DNA of 64,000 nucleotides from JBBQED01 sp038320345. Lineage in GTDB: Bacteria; Bacteroidota; Bacteroidia; AKYH767-A; OLB10. How positions within the stretch are numbered: the stretch's first letter is position 1; every line of letters starts with the position of its first letter. Position numbers and translations under genes: made by a program. Positions 26,106-35,212 of this stretch are shown here, in pieces. The stretch spans positions 1 through 64,000 of the forward strand of contig JBBQED010000005.1 of assembly GCA_038320345.1 (NCBI GenBank), in the 5' to 3' direction. The notes under the pieces were generated by a model. That model had not been told where the DNA came from, searched no databases, and saw nothing but the letters and a program-made list of their open reading frames with translations.

Positions 26106-26531
26106 TCACGCTGTTTTATGCTGAAAAGTAAATGCATCCAATTTCATTTGTTTGATCATCGATGCTAATCCGTTTGCTCTTGTTTGCGCCATATGCTCAC
26201 GTAATCCGATTTCATCAATAAATCCTAACTCCGCATGTATAATCGCTTCTGGTTCTTGACCTGATAATACATTAATCAATAAGGCGATTTCTCCTTTCAC
26301 AAAAGTAGAATCACTATCGGCTTCAAAACGAATCTTTCCATCACTCACATAACTATGTAACCAAACACTACTTTGACAACCTTTAATTTTCCGATCATCA
26401 GTTTTAAATTCTGATGCCAGTGGCTTTAGCTTTTGTCCAAGTTCAATGATATATTGATACTTATCTTCCCACTCATCGAAGAGCAGAAAATCTTCTGTGA
26501 TTTCTTTTTCTCTTTCAGCGATGGTACTCAT
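26106..26531 (-). CDS. sufE: Cysteine desulfuration protein SufE
   Basis: 141 residues. The acceptor Cys lies in KIKGCQSSVWLHSY, matching the SufE active-site loop, and FVKGEIALLINVLSGQEP is the conserved following segment. It accepts persulfide sulfur from SufS and passes it to SufBCD. Its ATG overlaps the sufS stop (ATGA), which suggests translational coupling. Confidence 0.95.
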   Translation of the reverse strand: MSTIAEREKEITEDFLLFDEWEDKYQYIIELGQKLKPLASEFKTDDRKIKGCQSSVWLHSYVSDGKIRFEADSDSTFVKGEIALLINVLSGQEPEAIIHAELGFIDEIGLREHMAQTRANGLASMIKQMKLDAFTFQHKTA

Positions 26532-27787
26532 AATACGGACTGTGGCTTTAAAAACTGAATAGCTTTACTTAATTGTTCTGCTAGCAGATCAATTTCTTCC
26601 ATGGTATTATAAAATAAAAACGAAGCACGAATAGTACCCGGAATTCCGAAGCGTTGCATAACAGGTTCTGTACAATGTTGTCCTGTTCGTACTGCAATAC
26701 CTTTAGTGTCAAGAAACATTCCAGCATCCAAGGCATTCACGCCTTCGATCACGAATGAAATCACGCTGGCTTTTGCTTTCGCAGTTCCAATAATTTTTAA
26801 TCCTGGAAGTACACTTAATTTTTTAGTTGCATACATTAACAATGAAGCTTCATATTCAGCTATCGCTTTACGATCGAGACTGTTCAGGAAATCGATAGCT
26901 GTACCTAACGCAATCACATCTGCAATATTCGGAGTTCCAGCTTCAAATTTATAAGGCACTTCATTGTACGTCGTTTTCTCAAATGAAACCGATTGAATCA
27001 TTTCACCACCACCTTGGTAAGGAGGCATGCTTTCGAGTAAATTCAATTTCCCAAAGAGACAACCAACACCTGTTGGCCCCATCATTTTATGCGCACTAAA
27101 AGCAAAAAAATCACAATCGAGATCCTGTACATCAATCATGGAATGTGCAACTGACTGCGCGCCATCGATCATCACTGGAATCCCCATCTCATGGGCCAAT
27201 GCAATCACTTCTTTTACAGGATTGATGGTTCCCAGTGAATTACTAATATGTACTAAAGAAACAATCTTAGTTTTTTTTGTCAGCAATTGAGGCAACTGAT
27301 CCAGCATTAATTCTCCTGCATCATTCATTGGAATCACTTTCAACACCGCCTTTTTCTCTTCACATAATAACTGCCAAGGCACAATATTACTATGATGTTC
27401 CATCGCACTAATGAGTACTTCATCACCAGCATTTACATGCTGTCGTCCGTAAGTGGAGGCCACCAGATTTACTGCTTCAGTTGTGCCACGAACAAAAATA
27501 ATTTCACGTTCACTAGGGGCATTGATAAACTGTTGTACTTTAAATCGCACTTGATCAAATGCCGCTGAAGCTTTCTGGCTCAGAAAATGAACACCGCGGT
27601 GAATATTGGCATTATAATGCATGTAATAATCACAGATCGCATCAATCACCACCTGGGGCTTTTGCGAAGTAGCAGCATTATCAAAATAAACCAAGGGCTT
27701 TCCATAAGCGGTTTCCTTTAATACCGGAAATTGCTCGCGGATACTTTGAATATCAAGTTTTGATTGCGTACTTATTGATGGTTCCAT
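26528..27787 (-). CDS. sufS: Cysteine desulfurase SufS
   Basis: 419 residues, class V aminotransferase fold. The PLP lysine is in FFAFSAHKMMGPTGVG, the substrate-binding MEHHSNIVPW is present, and the catalytic Cys sits in VRTGQHCTEPVMQRFG, the group II (SufS) form. It releases sulfur from L-cysteine as a persulfide for cluster assembly. Six bases separate it from sufD. Confidence 0.96.
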   Translation of the reverse strand: MEPSISTQSKLDIQSIREQFPVLKETAYGKPLVYFDNAATSQKPQVVIDAICDYYMHYNANIHRGVHFLSQKASAAFDQVRFKVQQFINAPSEREIIFVRGTTEAVNLVASTYGRQHVNAGDEVLISAMEHHSNIVPWQLLCEEKKAVLKVIPMNDAGELMLDQLPQLLTKKTKIVSLVHISNSLGTINPVKEVIALAHEMGIPVMIDGAQSVAHSMIDVQDLDCDFFAFSAHKMMGPTGVGCLFGKLNLLESMPPYQGGGEMIQSVSFEKTTYNEVPYKFEAGTPNIADVIALGTAIDFLNSLDRKAIAEYEASLLMYATKKLSVLPGLKIIGTAKAKASVISFVIEGVNALDAGMFLDTKGIAVRTGQHCTEPVMQRFGIPGTIRASFLFYNTMEEIDLLAEQLSKAIQFLKPQSVL

Positions 27788-27793
27788 GATAAT

Positions 27794-29128
27794 TTATGCT
27801 TCCAATTCACGTAATTTTCGGTTCAGCAATTCCATTAAACTTTCTCTTAAAGGCTCCAAAGCAACTTGATTAATGACATCCGCAGCAAATGCATGATTAA
27901 GCAATGCTCTTGCTTCTGGCTCTGCTATCCCTCTTGAGCGGAGATAGAATAAAGCTTCTTCATCAATCTGTCCTGTAGTGGCTCCATGAGAACACTTTAC
28001 ATCATCAGCAAAAATTTCTAGCTGAGGTTTAGTGTTCATCGTTGCATCGTTACTCAGAATAATATTTTTATTCGATTGAAAGGCATTGGTTTTCTGAGCA
28101 TCTTCTCTCACAAAAATTTTACCGTTGAATACGCCGGTAGATTTTTCATCAATGATTCCTTTGTATAATTCGTTACTATAGCAATTCGGTTTGGAATGAT
28201 CTACTAATGTGTGATTATCCACTACCTGAGTTCCATTCATTACATACAATCCATTCAAATGTGCATTGCAATTTTCATCATTCAACAAGATATTTAAGTT
28301 GTTGCGAACAAGACTTCCTCCGATCGTGAGTGTAGTGATATGATGAACACTATCTCTTGCTTGAATTACTTTATGGTAATTGATATGGGTAGTTTTCTCT
28401 CTTTCATCCTGCACTTTGCAAAAATTAAGTTTTGCATTTTCACCAAGCACCGTTTCTACTACTGTATTAAGGAATACGGGAAAACGATCATGAATCGTAT
28501 GATGACTTTTTACTAAGGTACACTCTGCATGTTTACCCACAACAATTAAAAAACGAACATTCACTGCAATTGCTTCATGATCTGCATTCGAGAGGCAGAT
28601 AATCTGAATAGCATTCGGGATGATTGCATGGTTGTCTACTTTAACTACAACCGGAGCAAATGCTAAAGCAGTATTCAAGGCAACGAAAGGCTCTTCTTGA
28701 TAAGGAGCATGCATTGCATATTCTGAAACTACAGCTGCATCATCAGCGAAATCTGCTAAGGTCCCAATCTGAATTCCTTTCGGTAAGGCCTTAAGGTTAG
28801 ACGCCTGTTTATTCAATCGTCCATTTTCAATCATCACCAAAATAGCATCTTTACCTGCCAAGCGAAAACGTTCTGCATCAGCAGAAGTAAGTTGAAAGGG
28901 TTGATGAGCAGTTACAGGATGATAATGAGTTTTTGCTAGGGATGCAAAATTCAGATACTTCCACTCTTCATGATGCTTATTCGGAATGCCCATACGTAGA
29001 AAATGCGAAATAGCATCTTTACGCAAATCGCGCAGACCAACATTGCTCTCCTGATCTATTGCTAGGTAATGTTCCGGATCCTGCCACAAGGTTGGGTTTC
29101 CAGAAATTGTAGATGTTGTAGTGCTCAT
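27794..29128 (-). CDS. sufD: Fe-S cluster assembly protein SufD
   Basis: 444 residues with the right-handed beta-helix SufB/SufD core: DNHTLVDHSKPNCYSNELYK, GVFNGKIFVREDAQKTNAFQ and CSHGATTGQIDEEALFYLRS with the conserved Cys and His near the C-terminus. It forms the SufBC2D scaffold with the neighbouring products. It begins 6 nt after sufC. Confidence 0.95.
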   Translation of the reverse strand: MSTTTSTISGNPTLWQDPEHYLAIDQESNVGLRDLRKDAISHFLRMGIPNKHHEEWKYLNFASLAKTHYHPVTAHQPFQLTSADAERFRLAGKDAILVMIENGRLNKQASNLKALPKGIQIGTLADFADDAAVVSEYAMHAPYQEEPFVALNTALAFAPVVVKVDNHAIIPNAIQIICLSNADHEAIAVNVRFLIVVGKHAECTLVKSHHTIHDRFPVFLNTVVETVLGENAKLNFCKVQDEREKTTHINYHKVIQARDSVHHITTLTIGGSLVRNNLNILLNDENCNAHLNGLYVMNGTQVVDNHTLVDHSKPNCYSNELYKGIIDEKSTGVFNGKIFVREDAQKTNAFQSNKNIILSNDATMNTKPQLEIFADDVKCSHGATTGQIDEEALFYLRSRGIAEPEARALLNHAFAADVINQVALEPLRESLMELLNRKLRELEA

Positions 29129-29134
29129 TACTTT

Positions 29135-29899
29135 TTAGGCGTTTAAAGCATCAACTTCATCTTTGATCCAATCGTATCCTTTTTCTTCCAATTCAAGAGC
29201 GAGTTCCTTTGGACCAGATTTTACAATCTTACCTTTATAAAGTACATGTACAAAGTCAGGAACAATATAATCCAGCAAACGTTGGTAATGCGTGATCACC
29301 AGAAATGATCTTTCCGCATTCCGAAGTGCATTCACACCATTGGAAACGATCCTTAATGCATCGATATCAAGACCTGAATCTGTTTCATCAAGAATTCCCA
29401 ACTTGGGTTCTAGCATTGCCATTTGAAAAATTTCATTGCGCTTCTTCTCTCCTCCACTGAAACCTTCGTTCACCGAACGCTGCGTCATCACTTTATCCAT
29501 CTCAACGAGTTTCATTTTCTCCTGCATCACTTTCAGAAAATCTTTTGAATCGTATGCTTCGAGTCCTCGACTTTTTCGCACTTCATTTACTGCAGTCTTT
29601 AAAAAATTAGCATTACTTACGCCGGGGATTTCCACAGGATATTGAAAGGCTAGAAAGATTCCAGCACGAGCGCGGTCTTCAGGACTCATATCTAAGAGAT
29701 CTTGCTTTTCGAAGATCACTTCGCCGCCCTGTACTTCATACTCTTCACGACCTGCTAACACAGAAGCTAAAGTGCTTTTACCAGAACCATTCGGTCCCAT
29801 GATGGCATGTACTTCTCCTGGCTTTATCGTTAGATTAATTCCATTCAAGATTTGTTTTCCTTCGATGGAGGCTCTAAGATCCTTTATTGATAATAACAT
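29135..29899 (-). CDS. sufC: Fe-S assembly ATPase SufC
   Basis: 254 residues, ABC-type ATPase. Walker A GPNGSGKSTL, signature VNEGFSGGEKKRNEI and Walker B GILDETDSGLDIDAL are intact. It drives conformational change of the SufBC2D scaffold in the cytosol. A 183-nt gap separates it from sufB, unusually wide for this cluster. Confidence 0.96.
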   Translation of the reverse strand: MLLSIKDLRASIEGKQILNGINLTIKPGEVHAIMGPNGSGKSTLASVLAGREEYEVQGGEVIFEKQDLLDMSPEDRARAGIFLAFQYPVEIPGVSNANFLKTAVNEVRKSRGLEAYDSKDFLKVMQEKMKLVEMDKVMTQRSVNEGFSGGEKKRNEIFQMAMLEPKLGILDETDSGLDIDALRIVSNGVNALRNAERSFLVITHYQRLLDYIVPDFVHVLYKGKIVKSGPKELALELEEKGYDWIKDEVDALNA

Positions 29900-30082
29900 A
29901 CTTTTTTATTTACGATTTAAGAATTGCGAATGACGAATTATTTTAGAGAATGAAAACATAGAATTTTTAATGTTCTTCTCTTATTTCTTTCTGTCTCCGC
30001 ATTTAATTTATTTTAACAGTAGCTCTAGCGAATTAGCACCTGACGACATTATTTCTAAAAGCCTCTGTGTTCAATTTTAAAG

Positions 30083-31528
30083 TTACCCTACTGAACCTTC
30101 TAGTGATATTGCTAACAACTTTTGCGCTTCTACGGCAAACTCCATTGGCAACTGATTAAATACTTCTTTACAATAACCATTAACAATGAGGTTTACTGCA
30201 TCTTCAGAAGAGATTCCACGTTGATTACAATAGAAGATTTGATCTTCACCCACCTTGCTAGTAGTAGCTTCGTGTTCTACTTTGGCGGTTTTATTCGAGA
30301 TCTCGAGATAAGGAAAGGTATGCGCACCACAACGATCACCGAGCAGTAATGAATCGCATTGCGAATAATTTCTTGCATGATCTGCATTCTTACTGATGCG
30401 AACCAAACCTCGATAACTATTCTGACTTTTTCCGCCAGAAATTCCTTTCGATACAATGGTACTTTTGGTATTTTTTCCGAGATGAATCATCTTAGTACCC
30501 GTATCTGCTTGTTGCATGTTATTGGTTACTGCAACCGAATAAAATTCTCCGATGGAATAATCTCCTTTCAGAATTACACTCGGATATTTCCAGGTAATAG
30601 CAGATCCAGTTTCCACTTGAGTCCACGAAATTTTTGCACGATCACCAATACAGATTCCACGTTTCGTTACGAAATTATAGATCCCTCCTTTGCCTTCCTT
30701 ATTTCCAGGATACCAATTCTGAACGGTAGAATATTTTACAGTTGCATCTTTATGTGAAACAATTTCAACGATAGCAGCATGCAATTGATTTTCATCACGC
30801 ATTGGTGCAGTACATCCTTCCAGATAACTCACGAAAGAGCCTTCTTCTGCAACAATTAATGTACGTTCAAACTGACCAGTTCCTGCGGAGTTAATACGGA
30901 AGTAAGTACTCAACTCCATCGGACAACGTACTCCTTTCGGGATATAACAGAATGAACCATCACTGAAGACAGCAGAGTTCAATGCTGCATAAAAATTATC
31001 CGTATAGGGAACTACAGAGCCCATGTATTTTTTGATCAGCTCAGGATGTTCGTGAACGGCCTCACTGAAAGAAGAGAAAATAATTCCTTTCTCAGCTAAT
31101 GATTCACGGAAAGTAGTCTTTACTGATACGCTATCGATTACTGCATCAACAGCAACATTGGCTAAACGTTTTTGTTCTTCCAATGAAATTCCCAGCTTAT
31201 CAAATGTAGCTTTGATTTCTGGATCGAGATCATCCAGACTATCTAAAACAACTTTAGGTTTAGGTGCAGAATAATATATGATATCTTGAAAATCAATTTT
31301 CGGATAATGCACATTCGGCCACTGAGGTTCTTTCATTGTTAACCAATGACGAAATGCTTTTAGACGAAATTCGAGCATCCACTCCGGCTCATTTTTTTTC
31401 TTAGAAATAAAACGAACGATATCTTCACTCAAACCTTTCGGTGCGAAATCACTTTCGAAATCACTCACAAATCCCCATTTGTACTCACTTTGGGTTACTT
31501 CATCGAGAATCTTTAAATCTTCTGACAT
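30083..31528 (-). CDS. sufB: Fe-S cluster assembly protein SufB
   Basis: 481 residues, full length. Family landmarks include SDGSFCYIPKGVRCPMELST, VSYLEGCTAPMRDENQLHAA, QNWYPGNKEGKGGIYNFVTK and the C-terminal DQIFYCNQRGISSEDAVNLI. It is the main scaffold subunit on which clusters form. The sufA-like gene ends 55 nt upstream. Confidence 0.96.
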   Translation of the reverse strand: MSEDLKILDEVTQSEYKWGFVSDFESDFAPKGLSEDIVRFISKKKNEPEWMLEFRLKAFRHWLTMKEPQWPNVHYPKIDFQDIIYYSAPKPKVVLDSLDDLDPEIKATFDKLGISLEEQKRLANVAVDAVIDSVSVKTTFRESLAEKGIIFSSFSEAVHEHPELIKKYMGSVVPYTDNFYAALNSAVFSDGSFCYIPKGVRCPMELSTYFRINSAGTGQFERTLIVAEEGSFVSYLEGCTAPMRDENQLHAAIVEIVSHKDATVKYSTVQNWYPGNKEGKGGIYNFVTKRGICIGDRAKISWTQVETGSAITWKYPSVILKGDYSIGEFYSVAVTNNMQQADTGTKMIHLGKNTKSTIVSKGISGGKSQNSYRGLVRISKNADHARNYSQCDSLLLGDRCGAHTFPYLEISNKTAKVEHEATTSKVGEDQIFYCNQRGISSEDAVNLIVNGYCKEVFNQLPMEFAVEAQKLLAISLEGSVG

Positions 31529-31583
31529 AATTGTTCTTTTCTAGTGGAACGCAAGGCTGAATCTGGAATAGTAGACTGAACTG

Positions 31584-31910
31584 TTAAACGGCAAAGCTTT
31601 CTCCGCATCCGCAGGTCCTGCTAGCATTCGGATTGATGAACGAAAATCCTTTTCCGTTGAGTCCATCGCTGAAGTCCAGTTCGGTACCCACCAGATAAAG
31701 AAAACTCTTTTTATCGCAGACAATTTTTACACCCTTATCTTCAAAAACCTTATCATCAGGTTTTATAATATCATCAAATTCAAGCTTATACGTTAATCCG
31801 GAGCACCCTCCACCATCAACCCCTACTCGGATAAATGAGCTTTCAGGATTCCTTTCAACCTGCATCAGTGACAGTGCCTTTTCCTTGGCTCTTTCGGTTA
31901 CAGTGATCAT
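31584..31910 (-). CDS. sufA: HesB/IscA-type Fe-S carrier (SufA-like)
   Basis: 108 residues with the three A-type carrier cysteines in GGGCSGLTYKLEF and ASRTCGCGESF. It accepts and transfers Fe-S clusters to apoproteins. It is the first gene of the minus-strand SUF transcript (sufA, B, C, D, S, E, sufT-like, DUF2480). The exact subtype (SufA, IscA or ErpA) is assigned from context. Confidence 0.88.
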   Translation of the reverse strand: MITVTERAKEKALSLMQVERNPESSFIRVGVDGGGCSGLTYKLEFDDIIKPDDKVFEDKGVKIVCDKKSFLYLVGTELDFSDGLNGKGFSFINPNASRTCGCGESFAV

Positions 31911-31929
31911 AATGTGTTAATAATTTCCG

Positions 31930-31963
31930 CAAAGATACGGCGATTTTAGTCTGTTTAGAACAA
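31930..31963 (-). promoter_or_regulatory. Promoter of the SUF operon
   Basis: On the minus strand a perfect -7 element TATCTTTG (31930-31937) lies 19 nt before the sufA-like ATG. A TTG triplet at 31961-31963, 23 nt further upstream, could be the -33 element. No obvious IscR- or SufR-type palindrome is seen beside it. Confidence 0.6.
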
Positions 31964-32551
31964 TTCTAAGTAAGAAATTGTTTCGATTTTGGTAAATCAA
32001 TTCTTGTCAGATTTTAGGAGCACTTTTCAAAATAAATGACTACTAATTCACTAATTATCAAACGGTTGTATTGTTGTTTTTTATCAAAGATTTACGACCT
32101 GCCTGTAAATGGAGGAAATGTGAAAATCTGTGCAAAAGGGATTGTGAGAATGAGAGAATTGGAAAAGGATCAATGCTGTACTAAAGATGGAATTAATCGC
32201 CCTTTTCAAAATCGAAAAAACCATTCTCGAGCTTATCTCAAAATTCGGGTGCTTAGTTCCTAATTTTAAAAATCGATTAGGGCGCCTACCCTGAGCGCCA
32301 TGGGCGTCAGGATACCGTGCTATCCATTCCAATCTTTTTGCCTAATTCCGATGCTTTTTTTAAAAAACAGCCCTCAATAATTCACTACTAAAAATTGCAA
32401 AAAGGATTTCCATTGCTATCACTGGCGCAAATGTTGAAATTTCTAGAGCCATTACGGATAAACACTTCTCAAAAAGAAAAGAGCGTCATACAGGATTTTT
32501 AATTATTCACAGGAGCTTAACATAGCCTGAGTTAACTACGGGATTAGCAAA
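31964..32551. other. Gene-free region with a GC-rich hairpin island (32080-32430)
   Basis: No convincing gene: the short frames on either strand have no start context or recognisable protein. Inside AT-rich DNA lies a GC-rich island with a 9-bp stem, CCTGA(G)CGCC-ATG-GGCGTCAGG (32290-32311), directly followed by GGATA...TATCC (32310-32325). The surrounding ~350 nt resemble a degenerate intergenic repeat or MITE-like remnant; this impression needs a genome-wide copy search. Confidence 0.45.
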
Positions 32552-33805
32552 TTACTTTTTAATAATATTCATCCCATTCCAAGTGATGCCATTATCGTTA
32601 TGAACTTGCTCTTCCATTTTTTTCTTGGTGGTATAGCGCTTTTCAACTGGAATCATGGATACATTTCCTACGGTGATTTTATTGATGCTGAAAATTCCTT
32701 CTGCATAAAAATCCCCATGTTCATTGGCTTTGAACATGTATTTGCGTTCTATTTTAACATCGATATTAAATTGCAAGTTCTTTGGATACCATTTCCCATT
32801 AATTAATTGATAATTGACCTTCTTATAAAATACAGGATTCTCTACTCCGTATCCCGCTGCGAAAATTACCGGACGTACCATCAATGGAATTACAAAATCA
32901 GCATTGTACTCTAAATTCACAATGGCATAAGTTTGAAAGTCTATATATATTTTTCCTTCTGAACGCATGTGATCCGTTTTGCCTTTGGATTTAAACTTAA
33001 TAACGATAAGCTCTCTTCCTTGATAACTCGACGGCTGATCAAATTCATATTTGAATTCTTTAAACTGTGCAGAATCTAAAAAATCTTCCTTGCTCTTTAT
33101 TACATCTAGTTCCAATAAATCTTCCGGTCCTCCAAAGGAATTTACAATATTTACTTTTTCTTTATCATCAATTGTCTGTCCTTTAGCTACACGTTTTGCA
33201 TTTTTCTTATCACGTTTCGCTTTCATAAACTGAATTTCTCTTTCATCAGCGCGCTGAAATAATAATACCTGATGCTGATTGTGTAGTGTATCTTGGTAAT
33301 TTGGATAGTATGATTTGATGATGGCTTCTTCGAGATTAATAATCTCTCCGTTTTCATTTAAACGACTCCGATAATAGGCTTCCGTTTGAAAGGGTTTATC
33401 AGGATAATTAAATTTTGCCATCCTCAATGCCAACCGGATATAATCTGTTGGATTCAGTGGCGTAATTACTACTTCCTTTAATTCAATCAGATTTGATTTT
33501 AACGCAACCATTATAGATTTGTCGATGGTATTCACAGCAAAATATACCGACCGATATCCCAAGGAATTAATTACCAAAGTATCATCTGCAGCATCTTCCG
33601 GAATATAAAAATCAAAAGCACCGTCATCATTAGTGGAAGTACCAATAAATTTGTGTTTTAAAGACACCGACACAAAAGGGATTGGAGATTTTGTAGCATC
33701 ATCTTTAATAATGCCGGTAATGAGTCGCTGTGATTGTGCCGCAGCAGGAAAAGATAAAATGTGAAGTATAATGAGGGAGATAAAAATTCGAGCAACAGTC
33801 TTCAT
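32552..33805 (-). CDS. Secreted protein with CarboxypepD_reg-like domain (DUF5686-like)
   Basis: 417 residues with signal peptide (MKTVARIFISLIILHILSFP then AAAQ). Residues ~27-110 form the carboxypeptidase-regulatory-like beta-sandwich (ITGIIKDDATKSPIPFVSVS, LVINSLGYRSV) found at the start of many TonB-dependent receptors; no beta-barrel follows. The rest (~115-417) is the mixed alpha/beta region typical of Bacteroidota outer-membrane-associated proteins of this class (EGKIYIDFQTYAIVNLEYN). Role unknown; envelope location likely. It is a single-gene unit. Confidence 0.75.
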   Translation of the reverse strand: MKTVARIFISLIILHILSFPAAAQSQRLITGIIKDDATKSPIPFVSVSLKHKFIGTSTNDDGAFDFYIPEDAADDTLVINSLGYRSVYFAVNTIDKSIMVALKSNLIELKEVVITPLNPTDYIRLALRMAKFNYPDKPFQTEAYYRSRLNENGEIINLEEAIIKSYYPNYQDTLHNQHQVLLFQRADEREIQFMKAKRDKKNAKRVAKGQTIDDKEKVNIVNSFGGPEDLLELDVIKSKEDFLDSAQFKEFKYEFDQPSSYQGRELIVIKFKSKGKTDHMRSEGKIYIDFQTYAIVNLEYNADFVIPLMVRPVIFAAGYGVENPVFYKKVNYQLINGKWYPKNLQFNIDVKIERKYMFKANEHGDFYAEGIFSINKITVGNVSMIPVEKRYTTKKKMEEQVHNDNGITWNGMNIIKK

Positions 33806-33831
33806 ATTTCTTCGGCTTAATTAGCTATAGC

Positions 33832-33839
33832 CAAATATA
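33832..33839 (-). promoter_or_regulatory. -7 element TATATTTG within a 16-nt palindrome
   Basis: CAAATATATATATTTG (33832-33847) is a perfect palindrome, so it contains TATATTTG on both strands. The minus-strand copy is 26 nt before the ATG at 33805 and is the likely promoter of that gene. Confidence 0.45.
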
Positions 33840-33847
33840 TATATTTG

Positions 33848-34139
33848 AAGTAAGAATCAATGAGTCAATGAACCTGAAACATTCAATTGTAGCCCTAAGG
33901 CCTCGATATGAACTGCTGAAATAAAATATCAATCGAAATACATAATGGAATTTCTTCCCTGCAAATAAAGTTATTATTCGCTATTTCATCAATGTACTAT
34001 TCAATTTCTTAGCATGAGCCTAACATCCTAAAATAGCCTTGCAAAGCAGTCTATCAGCAATTCCTGGAATCTCCTGTTCTTTCAATTATAAATTCACTGA
34101 TTATCCTACTTTAAATGGGTAAATACCTGCATTATTGGA
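33848..34139. other. Intergenic region upstream of thiL
   Basis: About 290 nt of AT-rich DNA between divergent genes. I see no gene, RNA or clear terminator; no THI-box-like structure was recognised before thiL. Confidence 0.4.
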
Positions 34140-34147
34140 TACTTTTG
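34140..34147 (+). promoter_or_regulatory. -7 element TACTTTTG just before thiL
   Basis: A perfect TAnnTTTG match ending 5 nt before the ATG at 34153, so the thiL mRNA would have almost no leader. Confidence 0.5.
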
Positions 34148-34152
34148 TAGCG

Positions 34153-35202
34153 ATGTTTGAGAACCAAAACAACCGTACCGAGCTCAGTAAACTGGGTGAA
34201 TTTGGCCTGATACGCCATATCCGTGAATCTGTAAACCTAATTAATCCCGGCTCCTTAAAAGGGATCGGTGATGATGCAGCCGTGATAGATAATGGTCCCG
34301 GACAAACAGTTGTGACTACTGATATGCTCCTAGAAGGTGTTCATTTTGACCTTGCCTATACTCCCCTTAAGCATCTGGGATACAAAGCAGTAGTAGTGAA
34401 TATCAGCGACCTCTGCGCGATGAATGCACAACCCCGCCAAATTGTTACTTCGGTTGCCATTTCTAATCGTTTCTCTTTGGAAGCCGTTGAAGAACTTTAT
34501 GAAGGAATTTTGATGGCCTGTGAACGATACGGTGTTGATCTGGTTGGCGGCGATACTTGTTCTTCACAAGCAGGCTTAGTGATTAGCATTACTGCCATCG
34601 GACATGCAACTGGTGAAGATGTCGTTTACCGAAATCAAGCGAAAGTGAATGACCTCATTTGTGTAACGGGCGATTTAGGTGCAGCGTATATGGGTTTGCA
34701 ATTATTAAACCGCGAGAAAAAAATATTTTTAGAAAATCCAAGCGCTCAACCTGATCTGCAAGGCTTCGATTATGTACTCGAGCGTCAATTGAAACCGGAA
34801 GCACGCCTAGATATGATCCGCAAATTCAAAACTTGGTATCTTAAACCTAGTAGCATGATTGATATTTCGGATGGCCTAGCTTCTGAAGTTTTACATCTCT
34901 GCAATGAAAGTAATGTGGGTTGTCAGATTTATGAAGAGAAAATTCCGATTGATCATCTTACACAAGAATTAGGACGTGAGTTAGGTCTAGATCCAACCAT
35001 GGCGGCATTGAATGGTGGTGAAGATTATGAATTATTATTTACACTACCTCTCAGTGAATACGAAAAAATAAAAGAACGGGGTGAAATCAGTATCATTGGG
35101 CATATTACCGATGCAGCTGCAGGATATTCGTTCATTGATAAACAAAATAATTCACATCCACTTACCGCTCAAGGGTGGGATGCTTTTAAAACTAATAACT
35201 GA
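34153..35202 (+). CDS. thiL: Thiamine-monophosphate kinase
   Basis: 349 residues from the ATG at 34153; a TTG six codons upstream would lie in the promoter. Motifs: GEFGLIRHI, IGDDAAVID (metal/ATP-binding acidic cluster), TTDMLLEGVHFD, YKAVVVNISDLCAMNAQP, DLVGGDTCSSQAGL, VTGDLGAAYMGLQLL, and MIDISDGLASEV followed by NGGEDYELLFT. It phosphorylates thiamine monophosphate to thiamine diphosphate. The next gene begins 10 nt downstream, an unexplained pairing with a glycosyltransferase. Confidence 0.95.
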   Translation: MFENQNNRTELSKLGEFGLIRHIRESVNLINPGSLKGIGDDAAVIDNGPGQTVVTTDMLLEGVHFDLAYTPLKHLGYKAVVVNISDLCAMNAQPRQIVTSVAISNRFSLEAVEELYEGILMACERYGVDLVGGDTCSSQAGLVISITAIGHATGEDVVYRNQAKVNDLICVTGDLGAAYMGLQLLNREKKIFLENPSAQPDLQGFDYVLERQLKPEARLDMIRKFKTWYLKPSSMIDISDGLASEVLHLCNESNVGCQIYEEKIPIDHLTQELGRELGLDPTMAALNGGEDYELLFTLPLSEYEKIKERGEISIIGHITDAAAGYSFIDKQNNSHPLTAQGWDAFKTNN

Positions 35203-35212
35203 TTTTTTATTT

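Noticed and set aside
32036..32332. Short frames on both strands in the gap upstream of sufA
   Set aside because: No start context, recognisable protein or plausible codon pattern; they cross a structured GC-rich island and are mutually overlapping.
35081..35212. N-terminal extension of the glycosyltransferase overlapping thiL
   Set aside because: The family N-terminus begins exactly at the ATG at 35213, and the extension lies inside thiL in another frame.
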